This document shows, piece by piece, positions 1 to 9,280 of a stretch of DNA of 64,000 nucleotides; within the stretch, counting starts at the first letter, position 1; the number at the start of each line of letters is the position of its first letter. A program made the translations under genes and the position numbers. The notes under the pieces are model-generated. The model ran no database searches, was not told the origin of the DNA, and worked only from the letters and a program-made list of their open reading frames with translations. Source of the stretch: an uncultured Nitrospira sp. GTDB lineage: Bacteria; Nitrospirota; Nitrospiria; Nitrospirales; Nitrospiraceae. The stretch lies in contig CABVSA010000002.1 of assembly GCA_902500805.1 (NCBI GenBank), forward strand, positions 62,001 to 126,000. The letters are read 5' to 3'.

Positions 1-1
1 T

Positions 2-133
2 GAGTTGCCGAGTATTTTAGAGCAGAACGGGTATTTAATTTATGCAGACACCTACATCAACACAATTGCCGTCGATCGTCAGGCCTGGAGTAATCGGAGA
101 GTACGCCAGATGTGTAGGCGCGCTTCCGCCTGA
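2..133 (+). CDS. 3' end of an unidentified gene cut by the window edge
   Basis: An open frame enters from the left edge and stops at TGA 131-133. The 43 visible residues (beginning ELPSILEQNGYLIYADTY) look like ordinary protein, but I recognise no family. A second frame, 42-272, overlaps it and ends in a TAATG junction with the next gene (stop at 270-272, ATG at 272). That junction is typical of coupled genes, so a frameshift joining the two frames cannot be excluded. The left flank would decide this. Position suggests another sugar-polymer gene, which is inference only. Confidence 0.3.
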   Translation, partial: ELPSILEQNGYLIYADTYINTIAVDRQAWSNRRVRQMCRRASA

Positions 134-271
134 TCGTAATGTCTTTGTGAATGAATATCGGCTACTGACTCGTGGTGCCGTTTATATGCACAGTGACCTT
201 CTTCTTCATCAAGTTGGTGTGAGGCGAAGAGTTGCGTGCCGTGCGCGATTGTGGAATCGGGTATCCTCTTA

Positions 272-1486
272 ATGCGGATTTTCTGTGTCTTTGGTCGATA
301 CAACTACGGGGATCCTAGCCGTGGGGACGGGTATGAATTTACGAATTTTTTACCTGTATTTCGTGAGCTTGGACATGAAGTGGCCTTATTTGATTCCTGG
401 GATCGATCATCCTATCGTGACTTTGCCGACTTAAATCGAACATTTCTGCGCCGAGTTGATCAGGAGCAGCCGGACGTGATTTTCTGTGTGCTTTTGAGCT
501 ACGAATTATGGCGAGAATCACTTGATATTATTCGGTCGAAGGGGTCTGCTGCCATTGTCAATTGGGGTACGGACGACTCATGGAAATATGAGCAGTTCTC
601 GCGCTTTGTCGCTCCGCATGTTGACTGTTATGCGACGACCTATCCGAAGGCATTCAATAAAGCCCATGACCAGGGGCTAGACAACTTCGTGTTGACTCAG
701 TGGGGGGCAAATCGCGACTCACTGGTTGAACCGTTGCCTGCTCAGCGGTGTACGTATCCTGTCACGTTTGTGGGCAGCGCATATGGAAACAGGAGAAAGT
801 GGATTGAAGCCCTACGTCATCGAGGCATCCAGGTGGAATGCTTTGGGCACGGGTGGCCTGCGGGGCCGGTCTCTGGCAAGGATCTTCTGCGTATTTACCG
901 CGAGTCTGTACTCACCTTGAATTTTGGAGATTCGGGCATTCAATTTCAAGGGCTGGTGCCCTACCGCAGCCGCCAAATCAAGGCGCGCGTATTCGAAGTG
1001 CCTGGCGCAGGTGGTTGCCTGCTCACTGAACCGGCTCAGTACCTTGAAGAGTATTTTCGTATCGGTGAGGAAATCGTGGTGTTCGATGGTCCGGATGTAC
1101 TCGCCGAGCGCATTCAGTATCTGTTGGCCAATCCGGAAAAGCGGGATGCCGTCGCACATCGAGGATTCGAGCGAGTCAGCAAGGACCATACGTATAATAG
1201 GCGATTTGAGGACTTGCTTGGAAAGCTGGCTCAACGGGTTACTCAGCGTCCAATCCGATCCATGGATTGGGTAGCCTTTGAACAGGCGGCTAGCCGACAC
1301 AGGATGGGACCATGGCTAGCTTTGCTCAGAACTCTCTGTGTTTCATGCACGAAGTTGGTATGGGGCAAACACCGAGGCCCTCGAGCTGCGCGTCGGCTGG
1401 CTTTTGAGCTGTCTTGGCGTTTGCGCGGGGCCTGGACATACAGTGCGGCCGGTTGGCCTGGTCGGATGTTTTACAGGGAAAGTTGA
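272..1486 (+). CDS. CgeB-like glycosyltransferase family 1 protein
   Basis: The 404-residue product resembles the CgeB / Glyco_trans_1_2 group of cytosolic GT-B glycosyltransferases. The N-terminal half has a DUF3880-like opening (MRIFCVFGRYNYGD, then a long segment on a stretched target object). The C-terminal part carries the family's recognisable end: a VPGAGG-CLLTEP segment, an acidic EEYFRIGEEIVVF stretch and a helical YLLANPEKRDAVAHRG tail. I chose ATG 272 over an in-frame GTG at 236 because the protein then begins with a typical beta strand and the start overlaps an upstream stop (TAATG). It heads a plus-strand run of sugar genes and is probably coupled to the GT2 gene that follows without a gap. 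The donor and acceptor sugars cannot be read from sequence. Confidence 0.8.
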   Translation: MRIFCVFGRYNYGDPSRGDGYEFTNFLPVFRELGHEVALFDSWDRSSYRDFADLNRTFLRRVDQEQPDVIFCVLLSYELWRESLDIIRSKGSAAIVNWGTDDSWKYEQFSRFVAPHVDCYATTYPKAFNKAHDQGLDNFVLTQWGANRDSLVEPLPAQRCTYPVTFVGSAYGNRRKWIEALRHRGIQVECFGHGWPAGPVSGKDLLRIYRESVLTLNFGDSGIQFQGLVPYRSRQIKARVFEVPGAGGCLLTEPAQYLEEYFRIGEEIVVFDGPDVLAERIQYLLANPEKRDAVAHRGFERVSKDHTYNRRFEDLLGKLAQRVTQRPIRSMDWVAFEQAASRHRMGPWLALLRTLCVSCTKLVWGKHRGPRAARRLAFELSWRLRGAWTYSAAGWPGRMFYRES

Positions 1487-2377
1487 TTGAGCGCCCAGGC
1501 TTTGGTCACTGTTGCGATGTCCGCGTACAACGCATCTGGGACGATCGATCTTGCCTTGCGATCGATCCTGGCCCAAACATATCAAAATTGGGAACTGATC
1601 GTCGTCGATGATGGCTCAACTGATCGAACTGCAGAGCGGGTGTTGCATGTGAAGGATTCTCGGATCCGATTCATTCAAGAGCCATTAGGAAACATGGGCT
1701 TGGCATCACGGTTGAATCAATGTGTGCGTCTTGCGAGGGGAGAGTATATCGCCAGAATGGATGCCGACGACGTAGCCTATCCGCAACGCTTTGAACGACA
1801 GGTTCAATTCCTGAACGAGCATCACGACATTGATTTGCTGGGAACCGGCGCCGTGATTTTCAGGGGAGAAGGCGAGATCATTGGCTGCTATCCCACGGCA
1901 CGCTCGCACGAAGCTATTTGTCGGAGACCATGGTGGGGATTTCCGCTTGCCCATCCGACCTGGATGGGCAAGCGGGCCTGGTTCGTGTCTCATCCCTATT
2001 CCGACGAAGATACTCGGTGCGAAGACCAAGCGCTTCTGTTGCGCAGCTTCGCTCATAGCCGGTTTGCGGCGTTGGAGGAAGTGCTCTTAGGCTATCGCAT
2101 GACTGAAATCGCAGCGGGGAAATTGGGTCGTGGCCGACTCAACTATTGTCGTCGGCTCCTGGCCAATGAGCATGACGTCTCTTCGTTGTGGTGGGTGTTG
2201 ATGGGCTTCGGGGTGCATAGCGTTGCATTTGCTAGAGATGTGGCTCTCCAATTGGGACGCACAGTTGAATGCGGGTCTCGCAGGTCCTGGAGCCTTGCCA
2301 GTCAAGCCGAGAAAGACCGATGGCGATCGGTATGGACTCGGTTGGTCTCTGACTATACGGTCCTCATGCATGTCTGA
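1487..2377 (+). CDS. Glycosyltransferase family 2 protein
   Basis: This 296-residue GT-A fold enzyme probably adds one sugar in the polysaccharide pathway. It opens with the GT2 signature: VTVAMSAYNASGTI, then LAQTYQNWELIVVDDGSTD (about residues 30-48). The metal-binding DXD-like motif is seen as MDADD near residue 97. The start is a TTG directly after the TGA of the upstream gene, with a purine-rich ACAGGGAAAG site about 6 nt before it. No ATG lies upstream of the first beta strand, so TTG is the only sensible start. No transmembrane segment is obvious, which suggests a cytosolic enzyme at the membrane surface. Substrate unknown. Confidence 0.85.
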   Translation: MSAQALVTVAMSAYNASGTIDLALRSILAQTYQNWELIVVDDGSTDRTAERVLHVKDSRIRFIQEPLGNMGLASRLNQCVRLARGEYIARMDADDVAYPQRFERQVQFLNEHHDIDLLGTGAVIFRGEGEIIGCYPTARSHEAICRRPWWGFPLAHPTWMGKRAWFVSHPYSDEDTRCEDQALLLRSFAHSRFAALEEVLLGYRMTEIAAGKLGRGRLNYCRRLLANEHDVSSLWWVLMGFGVHSVAFARDVALQLGRTVECGSRRSWSLASQAEKDRWRSVWTRLVSDYTVLMHV

Positions 2378-2401
2378 TCCTTCAGTTCATTTGGTAGACT
2401 G

Positions 2402-4369
2402 ATGTGCGGCATTGCCGGAATAATATTCCACCGGGGCGCTGAGACCGATCATCTTGTTTCAAGAATGATCGAGAAGATTCGCTATCGGGGCCCCGATAGT
2501 TCAGGAGTGTGGTGCGACTCCACTCACGGACTTGCTCTTGGCCATGCCCGCCTATCGATCCTGGATCTGTCACCCGCCGGTCATCAACCGATGGAATCAG
2601 CGTCCGGTCGATATGTCATTGTTTTCAACGGGGAAATCTACAATCACATGGAGCTTCGAGAGCAGCTCCCGGGCCTTCCCTGGCGCGGACAATCGGATAC
2701 CGAGACGCTGTTGGCAGCTTGTGAAACGTGGGGTGTGGAAAAAACGCTTCAGTCCACCGTTGGGATGTTTGCCTTGGCACTTTGGGATTGCGTCGAGCGG
2801 CGCTTGATTTTGGCTCGCGACCGAATCGGAGAGAAGCCGCTTTATTATGGATGGTCCAACGGGACGTTCCTCTTTGCATCGGAGCTGAAAGCGTTGGAGT
2901 CGTATCCTGGCTGGCACCAGGAAATCGATCGGGGAGCCCTGGCCTTATACATGCGCTATGCGTATGTGCCGTTACCATACTCAATTTATAGTGGGATTCG
3001 AAAGCTCTTACCTGGTACCTATGCGACGATTTCATCCGACTGCACGGTCGGCTATTGGCCTGAACCCAAACCCTATTGGTCTGCGGTGACGGCTGCGAAA
3101 CAATCTCATCGACTCGATTGGACTGATAGCGCAGCTGCGGATGAACTGAACCGATTGTTGGCTCTCGCTGTCAAGGGACAGATGGTTGCCGATGTGCCTC
3201 TTGGTGCGCTGCTATCGGGAGGGATTGATTCTTCAACCGTCGTGGCACTCATGCAGGCACAGTCATCTCGTCCGGTTAAGACCTTCTCAATCGGTTTTTG
3301 TGAAGATGACTATAATGAAGCGCCTGGAGCCAAGGCTGTCGCCGAACATCTCGGAACGGACCACACGGAATTCTATGCCAGTTCGGTCGATGCCTTGGCG
3401 GTGATTCCGCTCCTGTCATCCATGTACGACGAACCGTTCGGCGATTCGTCCGCTATCCCAACCCATCTTGTCGCGCGATTGGCCAAGCAACAGGTCACAG
3501 TCGCATTGTCTGGTGATGGAGGCGATGAGCTATTTGGGGGGTACAATCGGTATTCCTGGGGAAGCTTGATCTGGCATCGAATTGCACGAATACCCGTCCC
3601 CATGAGAGCGATTGCGGCATCTGCCCTGACTGTGCTGTCACCCGAGCGGTGGGATCGGATCGGAGGGAGACTGAAAGCGGGGCTTCCAGTCTCCCTCCAG
3701 CTATCGGCCATTGGTGAGAAGATTCATAAACTGGCTTCAGTGTTGGACTCAGAGAGTCAGATGGAATTGTATGGGCGGCTTGTGTCGCTGCAACGAGAGG
3801 CTGCTTCCTTAGTCATTGGCACGCAGGAACAGCCCATCTGGGCCGATGCGCAAGGCCAACAGCTGGGAAATCGAAATTTCAGTGAGAAGATGATGCTTCA
3901 CGATTTGGTCGGATACTTGACCGACGATATCTTGGCCAAGGTTGATCGGGCTGCAATGGTGGTCAGCCTGGAGACACGGATGCCCCTGCTGGACCATCGC
4001 ATTGTGGAGTTTTCCTGGAGTCTTCCTCTTTCGATGAAGCTCAGAGAAGGACGCCAAGGGAAATGGCTACTTCGACAAGTGCTTCATCGCTATGTTCCCA
4101 AGCATCTGGTGGAACGACCCAAAATGGGGTTTGGTATTCCGTTGGACTCCTGGCTCAGAGGTGGCTTGCGAGACTGGACCGAAGCGTTGCTGGACGAGTC
4201 GCGACTCAAATGTGAGGGATATTTGGACCCTGCGCCGATTCGAACCAAATGGCGAGAACATCTCTCGGGTCGTCGCAATTGGCAGTATTGGCTCTGGAAT
4301 GTCTTGATGTTTCAAGTCTGGTTAGAAGCACATGGGAGATCGCCCTCGCCTGCTGTATCTGATCACTGA
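2402..4369 (+). CDS. asnB: Asparagine synthase (glutamine-hydrolysing)
   Basis: The 655-residue protein has both AsnB domains. The N-terminal class II glutaminase begins MCGIAGI, with Cys2 as nucleophile after Met removal, and contains RYRGPDSSG and NGEIYNH. The C-terminal synthetase domain has the ATP pyrophosphatase loop LLSGGIDSS near residue 270 and the downstream ALSGDGGDELFGGYNRY motif. AsnB-type enzymes make asparagine from aspartate, glutamine and ATP. Members within polysaccharide clusters, as here between glycosyltransferases, are often thought to amidate sugar acids or serve the exported polymer instead, but that role is inference. It overlaps the next gene by 38 nt in another frame. 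Confidence 0.95.
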   Translation: MCGIAGIIFHRGAETDHLVSRMIEKIRYRGPDSSGVWCDSTHGLALGHARLSILDLSPAGHQPMESASGRYVIVFNGEIYNHMELREQLPGLPWRGQSDTETLLAACETWGVEKTLQSTVGMFALALWDCVERRLILARDRIGEKPLYYGWSNGTFLFASELKALESYPGWHQEIDRGALALYMRYAYVPLPYSIYSGIRKLLPGTYATISSDCTVGYWPEPKPYWSAVTAAKQSHRLDWTDSAAADELNRLLALAVKGQMVADVPLGALLSGGIDSSTVVALMQAQSSRPVKTFSIGFCEDDYNEAPGAKAVAEHLGTDHTEFYASSVDALAVIPLLSSMYDEPFGDSSAIPTHLVARLAKQQVTVALSGDGGDELFGGYNRYSWGSLIWHRIARIPVPMRAIAASALTVLSPERWDRIGGRLKAGLPVSLQLSAIGEKIHKLASVLDSESQMELYGRLVSLQREAASLVIGTQEQPIWADAQGQQLGNRNFSEKMMLHDLVGYLTDDILAKVDRAAMVVSLETRMPLLDHRIVEFSWSLPLSMKLREGRQGKWLLRQVLHRYVPKHLVERPKMGFGIPLDSWLRGGLRDWTEALLDESRLKCEGYLDPAPIRTKWREHLSGRRNWQYWLWNVLMFQVWLEAHGRSPSPAVSDH

Positions 4370-5489
4370 AGACTGGTATTTCTGGTCTCACCGTGTCGAT
4401 CTGGCTCGGGCTGCGCGAAATGCAGGCTACGACGTAATCGTGGCGACTCGTGTGACCGACCATGGAGAGCGAATCCAAGGAGAGGGATTTCAGCTTGAGC
4501 CATTGGAGCTGGTCCGCCGGAGTCGCAATCTGTTCCGCGAGGTGGCCGCAATCGCCGAACTGGTGCGGTTGTATCGGCGTGTCAACCCCGATGTGGTTCA
4601 CCATGTGGCACTGAAGCCGATTCTGTACGGATCCTTGGCTGCCTGGTTGACACGGATTCCGGCGGTCATAAACGCATTCGCCGGTCTTGGGTATACCTTC
4701 ATGGACGAACGAAACCGACTGTTGCGTTGGTGCATGAAGACTGCGGTGAAAACCGTGCTCAGCTTTGGCTATTCGGTCGTTCTGGTTCAAAATCGAGATG
4801 ATCAGGATCGCCTCGTCGGAGAGGGCATAGCTCCGGTCTCTCAAACGAGGGTCATTGCGGGTTCAGGCATTGATGTCGCAATGTATTCCTTGCAGCCCCA
4901 GCCGACCGGTATTCCGATTGTAGTGTTACCGGCGCGTATGCTCTGGGACAAAGGTGTTGGGGAGTTTGCACAGGCCGCAAGACAGTTGAAGCAAAAAGGC
5001 GTCCGGGCGAGGTTCGTTCTCGTCGGTCGGCGGGATGAGCATAATCCGGCGGCTATCCCAGAAATCCGTCTGAACGAATGGGTAAAAGAAGGGGTGGTCG
5101 AGTGGTGGGGACATCGAGAGGATATGCCGGCTGTCTATGCAGCGGCCATGCTTGTCGTGCTGCCGTCGTATCGAGAGGGGCTTCCCAAAGTACTGCTGGA
5201 AGCGGCGGCCTGTGGGAGAGCCCTAGTCGCGACGGATGTTCCGGGCTGTCGTGAAATTGTGCGTGATCGGTTTAATGGGTTGCTAGTTTCCCCTCGAGAT
5301 CCCTCGGCGTTAGCGGCGGCTATCGAAGAACTGTTGTCGGATCGGGAAGCACGGGAGGTAATGGGAAAGCGAAGCCGGAATCGGGTCATCGCCGAATGGT
5401 CTTGCCTTCAAATTGCCGAACAGGTGCTCGGCCTCTACCAGGACCTGGTGAAGGTTCAGGCCACCAATCGCTTCCGTGGATCTGTATGA
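4332..5489 (+). CDS. Glycosyltransferase family 4 (GT-B)
   Basis: The 385-residue protein has the two Rossmann-like halves of a retaining GT4 enzyme. The N-terminal half starts RPRLLYLITEDWYFWSHR and includes HVVHHVALKP-type acceptor-side residues. The C-terminal nucleotide-sugar half shows ARMLWDKGVGEFAQAA, then the GT4 motif PSYREGLPKVLLEAAACGRALVATDVPG with its EX7E-like glutamates, and a closing NGLLVSPRDP. The ATG lies inside the end of asnB, a 38-nt overlap that suggests translational coupling. It shares a 4-nt ATGA overlap with the epimerase gene downstream. Sugar specificity is not readable. Confidence 0.9.
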   Translation: MGDRPRLLYLITEDWYFWSHRVDLARAARNAGYDVIVATRVTDHGERIQGEGFQLEPLELVRRSRNLFREVAAIAELVRLYRRVNPDVVHHVALKPILYGSLAAWLTRIPAVINAFAGLGYTFMDERNRLLRWCMKTAVKTVLSFGYSVVLVQNRDDQDRLVGEGIAPVSQTRVIAGSGIDVAMYSLQPQPTGIPIVVLPARMLWDKGVGEFAQAARQLKQKGVRARFVLVGRRDEHNPAAIPEIRLNEWVKEGVVEWWGHREDMPAVYAAAMLVVLPSYREGLPKVLLEAAACGRALVATDVPGCREIVRDRFNGLLVSPRDPSALAAAIEELLSDREAREVMGKRSRNRVIAEWSCLQIAEQVLGLYQDLVKVQATNRFRGSV

Positions 5490-6481
5490 CCAAAGTGCTG
5501 GTTACAGGTGCTGCGGGGTTCCTCGGATCGTCGCTTGTCGAAAAACTCCGTCGATCGGGCCTGCATGTACGGGCTGTACTTCATGACACGACGCAACCCG
5601 CCTCCGATTTACGGAATGTCGAGATCGTGACCGCGGATATTCGTGATGCCAGGAAAGTGCAGGAAATAGCAGGTGGCTGTGAGGCCATCGTACATCTGGC
5701 GGCGAAGGTCCATGCGATCGGTGATTTCGGAGTAGAGAAAGACTATGAAGCCGTCAACGTGGAGGGTACGAGGCACATCCTGGATGCAGCCGTAAGATCC
5801 GGGATCAACCGCGTCGTGTTTGCAAGTTCGGTCAAAGTCTTCGGCGAAGGGACGAGTGGATGCGTCGATGAAACACAGACTGCTGACCCTCAGACTGCTT
5901 ACGGTCGGTCAAAGTGGAGAGCGGAGCAACTGGTATCGGAATATGCAGGACGGCATGGCCTCACTGCCGTCTCACTCCGTCTCCCAATGGTCTATGGTCC
6001 GACAACGAAGGGCAATTTGTATCGAATGATCGAGGCGATCGATCATGGGAAGTTTCCAGCTTTACCACGTCTCTCGGCGGTCCGAAGCCTCTTACACGTC
6101 CAGAATTTTGTACGGGCTGTATGTCTGTGTCTTCGTGCGCCAGGTTTTAAGCAGGCTGCATACATCGTCGCCGATTCCGACCCCTATTGTGTGACTGACA
6201 TCTATAATTGGTTACGAGCTGGATTAGGGAAGGCTCCTCCGCGATGGCGAGTGCCGCTCTGGATACTCAAGGGCGGTGCGCGATGTGGTGATATGCTTCA
6301 GGCAATCAGTGATCGGTCTGTCCCCCTGACGACACAGCAATTGATAAAAATCATTGGCGGCGCATGGTACAGCTCGACGGCCATCACCCAAGAATTGAGG
6401 TATCAAGCCTCGTATTCTTTCGAGAAAGCGGTCCCCAAGATGATCGCATTTTATCGTGATGCCGCGCGTGCAGGCTGTTGA
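5486..6481 (+). CDS. NAD-dependent epimerase/dehydratase (extended SDR), WbpV/GalE-like
   Basis: The 331-residue protein opens MTKVLVTGAAGFLGSSL, the glycine-rich NAD(P) loop of extended short-chain dehydrogenases. The catalytic Tyr-Lys pair is in AYGRSKWRAE near residue 140, preceded by the conserved serines of FASSVKVFGEG. The ATG at 5486 overlaps the upstream stop (ATGA), which decides the start over longer in-frame options. An SDR of this kind directly before a WecA/WbpL-type phosphoglycosyltransferase is the familiar WbpV-WbpL (WreQ-WreU) arrangement. There the SDR reduces a UDP-4-keto-6-deoxy-HexNAc to the sugar that the transferase loads onto undecaprenyl phosphate. The pairing supports that role here, though GalE-like epimerisation is possible. 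Confidence 0.85.
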   Translation: MTKVLVTGAAGFLGSSLVEKLRRSGLHVRAVLHDTTQPASDLRNVEIVTADIRDARKVQEIAGGCEAIVHLAAKVHAIGDFGVEKDYEAVNVEGTRHILDAAVRSGINRVVFASSVKVFGEGTSGCVDETQTADPQTAYGRSKWRAEQLVSEYAGRHGLTAVSLRLPMVYGPTTKGNLYRMIEAIDHGKFPALPRLSAVRSLLHVQNFVRAVCLCLRAPGFKQAAYIVADSDPYCVTDIYNWLRAGLGKAPPRWRVPLWILKGGARCGDMLQAISDRSVPLTTQQLIKIIGGAWYSSTAITQELRYQASYSFEKAVPKMIAFYRDAARAGC

Positions 6482-6616
6482 GACATTTCATTGTCCGAGC
6501 CATATCCGGCTTCTGAGGCTCGCAGGTCTTGATTTCAACGTAAAAATGAGTCATGAAGTTTCCCCAATCAGCAGGAGTCAGAAGGCGCGACTTTCGTGGC
6601 AACCTAAGGTAGCGAT

Positions 6617-7777
6617 ATGTCGGTTATGACGGTCGCCTTTTCAGCAATTTTTGCCTTTGTATTGGCCTGGTGGCTCATCAACCGTTTGTGTGTGCCGGGA
6701 TCATTTCTCTCGATTCTTGCTCATCCCAACGAACGGACATTGCATTCCATGCCCACTCCCCAGACCGGAGGATTAGCCGTCATCGGTAGCGTGGTGATCA
6801 GTCTTATCCTGGCCGCGAGTATTTTGGCCGTCACCCAGCCTTCAAAAGCCGTGCTGCCGAAAGGTGTGGCGTCAGGGAGTGTCTGGATCGTACTTTCGAT
6901 GCTCCTCATCTTTGTCGTGTCCTTTATCGATGACTGCGTTGGTCTCCCCGCCGTTCTCCGACTGGGTGTCCAAGCCATCTCTGCCTGTATCATTATCGGG
7001 GGTGTGGGCTTGACCGTGTCTTCCATTCCGATACCTGGCGGACCGAACATCTCGCTTGGGATAGCCGCCATTCCGGTGAGCGTCTTCATCCTCATCTGGA
7101 TGGCGAATCTCTACAACTTTATGGACGGTATGGACGGCTTTGCGGGCGGCATGACGTTTTTCGGGTTCGCATTTCTAGCATATTTCGGATGGCAGGCCCA
7201 CTTTCCGGTCATGCTCATTATCGCCACGTTCGTCGCGATGGGTGCCTTGGGATTTCTCACTCATAATTTCCCACCGGCACGCATTTTCATGGGGGATGCG
7301 GGGAGCATTACGCTTGGATTCTTGGCGGGGACATTGATGATCCTGGGAGTTCGTGACGGAATTTTTGAGATATGGGTGCCAATCATGATCTTCGCCCCGT
7401 TTATCGTTGATGCGACGGTAACATTGACCCATCGAGTATTCCGCCGAAAGAAGATCTGGGAAGCGCATCGGGAGCACTATTACCAGCGGGTGGTGTTGTG
7501 CGGATGGAGCCATCGGCGGACTGTCCTTATGGAATATGGAGTCATGGTTCTGTGCGGAGGCCTGGCCGTATGGTATCACCACTCAACCGATGGTCTGCGA
7601 CTCTGTATCCTTGGAGCATGGATGGGCCTATTTTTCCTGCTTGCGATGCTTGTGTCTTTGCTGGAACGGAGAACATCGCGTATGTCTCTCCTCATAGACC
7701 ACACTGTCAGAAGTGGCCAGGAAGAAAGGCAGGCCGTTTCCACGAAAAACTCTTCAAGAGTACCCGTGAAAGCCTAG
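6617..7777 (+). CDS. Undecaprenyl-phosphate sugar-1-phosphate transferase, WecA/WbpL family
   Basis: This 386-residue polytopic membrane protein of the MraY/WecA (GT4) superfamily starts the lipid-linked glycan by moving a HexNAc-1-phosphate from UDP to undecaprenyl phosphate. Visible family motifs are HSMPTPQTGG near residue 45, the acidic FIDDC, the catalytic NLYNFMDGMDG, the HNFPPARIFMGDAGS block, and a histidine-rich cytosolic loop (EAHREHYYQR) near residue 285. About ten hydrophobic segments are spread along the length. Its partner SDR lies 135 nt upstream, and that spacer has no convincing gene. WecA, WbpL and WbcO cannot be separated by eye. Confidence 0.92.
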   Translation: MSVMTVAFSAIFAFVLAWWLINRLCVPGSFLSILAHPNERTLHSMPTPQTGGLAVIGSVVISLILAASILAVTQPSKAVLPKGVASGSVWIVLSMLLIFVVSFIDDCVGLPAVLRLGVQAISACIIIGGVGLTVSSIPIPGGPNISLGIAAIPVSVFILIWMANLYNFMDGMDGFAGGMTFFGFAFLAYFGWQAHFPVMLIIATFVAMGALGFLTHNFPPARIFMGDAGSITLGFLAGTLMILGVRDGIFEIWVPIMIFAPFIVDATVTLTHRVFRRKKIWEAHREHYYQRVVLCGWSHRRTVLMEYGVMVLCGGLAVWYHHSTDGLRLCILGAWMGLFFLLAMLVSLLERRTSRMSLLIDHTVRSGQEERQAVSTKNSSRVPVKA

Positions 7778-7889
7778 TCCACACTGGCTCGATTTACCCT
7801 ACTTGGTGAAGGGAAGCGAGGTTCTCTTACGACTCGCGGTTCTGTTATCCGAGGCGGGAGACTTCTTTTGAGGAGGCAGTTAGAACTTA

Positions 7890-8056
7890 TTGATTTATCC
7901 AGAGAAAATACAGACGAGTTTTGTGCGTGACGTGTCGCTTCCGAAGTTGGGGCGCTATCGCGAGGCAGTTCAAAGGCTCCGGTCTGTGGGCATGGTCATC
8001 GAAGACCTGATTCCTTCCTTTCTCAAGTTTCCGATCACTTTTGCATATATACGATG
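7890..8056 (+). CDS. Possible small gene or gene remnant before the O-antigen ligase
   Basis: A TTG-initiated frame of 55 codons follows a strong AGGAGG at 7871-7876 and ends with an ATGA overlap on the O-antigen ligase start at 8054. It would give a basic peptide ending LKFPITFAYIR. The ribosome site and the coupled junction, repeated at most gene borders of this cluster, argue that it is translated. The 13-nt spacing and lack of any recognised family argue against. It may be the 3' remnant of a lost glycosyltransferase, or a leader whose translation couples the ligase gene. Confidence 0.3.
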
Positions 8057-9280
8057 AGTATGCAGCTCGAACGGTTGCAATTTGAAGCAAGACGGGCTGC
8101 AGGTTGGACGACAACCGCACTTGGCTTCACGATTCCGATTTGGGTTGTGGCGGACAGTATTCTTGTTGGGCTGCTAGTCGTATGTTGGGCGGCTTGTGGC
8201 GAATGGCGCGAAAAAGTTCGCCGCATTTCCACGAATCCTGTGGCTGTAAGCGCTATCCTATTGTTCGCCTGGTTGCTGCTTGGAGCCTTGTGGGGAGAAG
8301 GGGACTTGGAAGAACGTGCCATGTGGGTCAAGAAATACGCCAGTCTTTTGTTTATCCCCTTGGTGATTTCCCTCTCGGTTGATGATGGAGAACGAAAACG
8401 TGCACTTCTCGCGCTTGCGGTGTCATTGGTTGGGACGCTGATGCTGTCTCTTGTTTTGAGTGTAGGGTTGTTCTCACCAAAAGAAGGCCTTACGTGCGAT
8501 TCAGATAACCCATGCGTATTCAAGAAGCATACGACGCATGGTCTGCTGATGGGGTTCGGTGCCTTATTGTTTGGTGTGCTGGCTTGGAAGGCTTCACAAC
8601 GCTGGGGTCGATGGGGGTGGGCGGTGGCTTCATGCCTGGCCGCAAGCAATGTCCTATTGATGGTGCAGGGCCGCACAGGATATGTCGTGTTGGCCGGGTT
8701 GGCCATGGTGGCCTTCCATAGCTATTGGGGGTGGCGAGGCATGCTGGCAGCAACCATTGTCCTTAGTGGGATGTTTTCGATGGCCTATCATGCCTCGACC
8801 GCTTTTCACGATAGGGTCGATCTTGTCGCAACCGGTGTGACGCGGTGGAATCCTCAGATAACCACGTACGACGGGGTCACCGAGCGAATGGAATTTTTTT
8901 ATCACACGGCCGAGATCATCCAAGACCATCCGCTGATGGGTGTCGGTACTGGCGGGTTTGCAAAGGCCTACGCTGTACAAGTTCGAGACCTTGGGTTACC
9001 CGTCCCAACTCATCCCCATAATCAGTACCTCCTGGTCATGGCACAAGTTGGCGTGGTTGGAATCTGCCTGCTGCTCTGGCTGTTTGTGCGACAATGGCGA
9101 TCAACATCCGTTGCCGTCGATGCGGCCGATGCACTGCTTGCCAGAGGGGTAGTGGTCACTATCGCAATCAGTTGTCTGTTTCAACCTGCGCTTGCCGATC
9201 ATACCGAAAAACTGTTCTACTGTTTATTTTCGGGCCTTTTGTTTTCCGACACGAATCCACCAGTTGAGACGAAGATATGA
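8054..9280 (+). CDS. O-antigen ligase / polymerase family membrane protein
   Basis: The 408-residue protein is strongly hydrophobic, with roughly ten to twelve membrane segments, and fits the Wzy_C (O-antigen ligase, WaaL-like) superfamily. Typical marks are the periplasmic loop with TAEIIQDHPLMGVGTGGF near residue 290 and the downstream HPHNQYLLVMAQVG motif, where the histidine and the HN pair are family landmarks. Members join undecaprenyl-linked polysaccharide to lipid A-core or polymerise repeat units. The start ATG overlaps the end of a possible upstream short frame, and the stop overlaps the next GT2 gene (ATGA). Its place among LPS-type transferases favours ligation. A Wzy polymerase or a protein O-glycosylation ligase remain possible. 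Confidence 0.8.
   Translation: MSMQLERLQFEARRAAGWTTTALGFTIPIWVVADSILVGLLVVCWAACGEWREKVRRISTNPVAVSAILLFAWLLLGALWGEGDLEERAMWVKKYASLLFIPLVISLSVDDGERKRALLALAVSLVGTLMLSLVLSVGLFSPKEGLTCDSDNPCVFKKHTTHGLLMGFGALLFGVLAWKASQRWGRWGWAVASCLAASNVLLMVQGRTGYVVLAGLAMVAFHSYWGWRGMLAATIVLSGMFSMAYHASTAFHDRVDLVATGVTRWNPQITTYDGVTERMEFFYHTAEIIQDHPLMGVGTGGFAKAYAVQVRDLGLPVPTHPHNQYLLVMAQVGVVGICLLLWLFVRQWRSTSVAVDAADALLARGVVVTIAISCLFQPALADHTEKLFYCLFSGLLFSDTNPPVETKI

Noticed and set aside
42-272. 76-residue frame at the left edge
   Set aside because: It overlaps another open frame, has no family match, and is Arg-rich at the end; kept only as a possible frameshifted tail.
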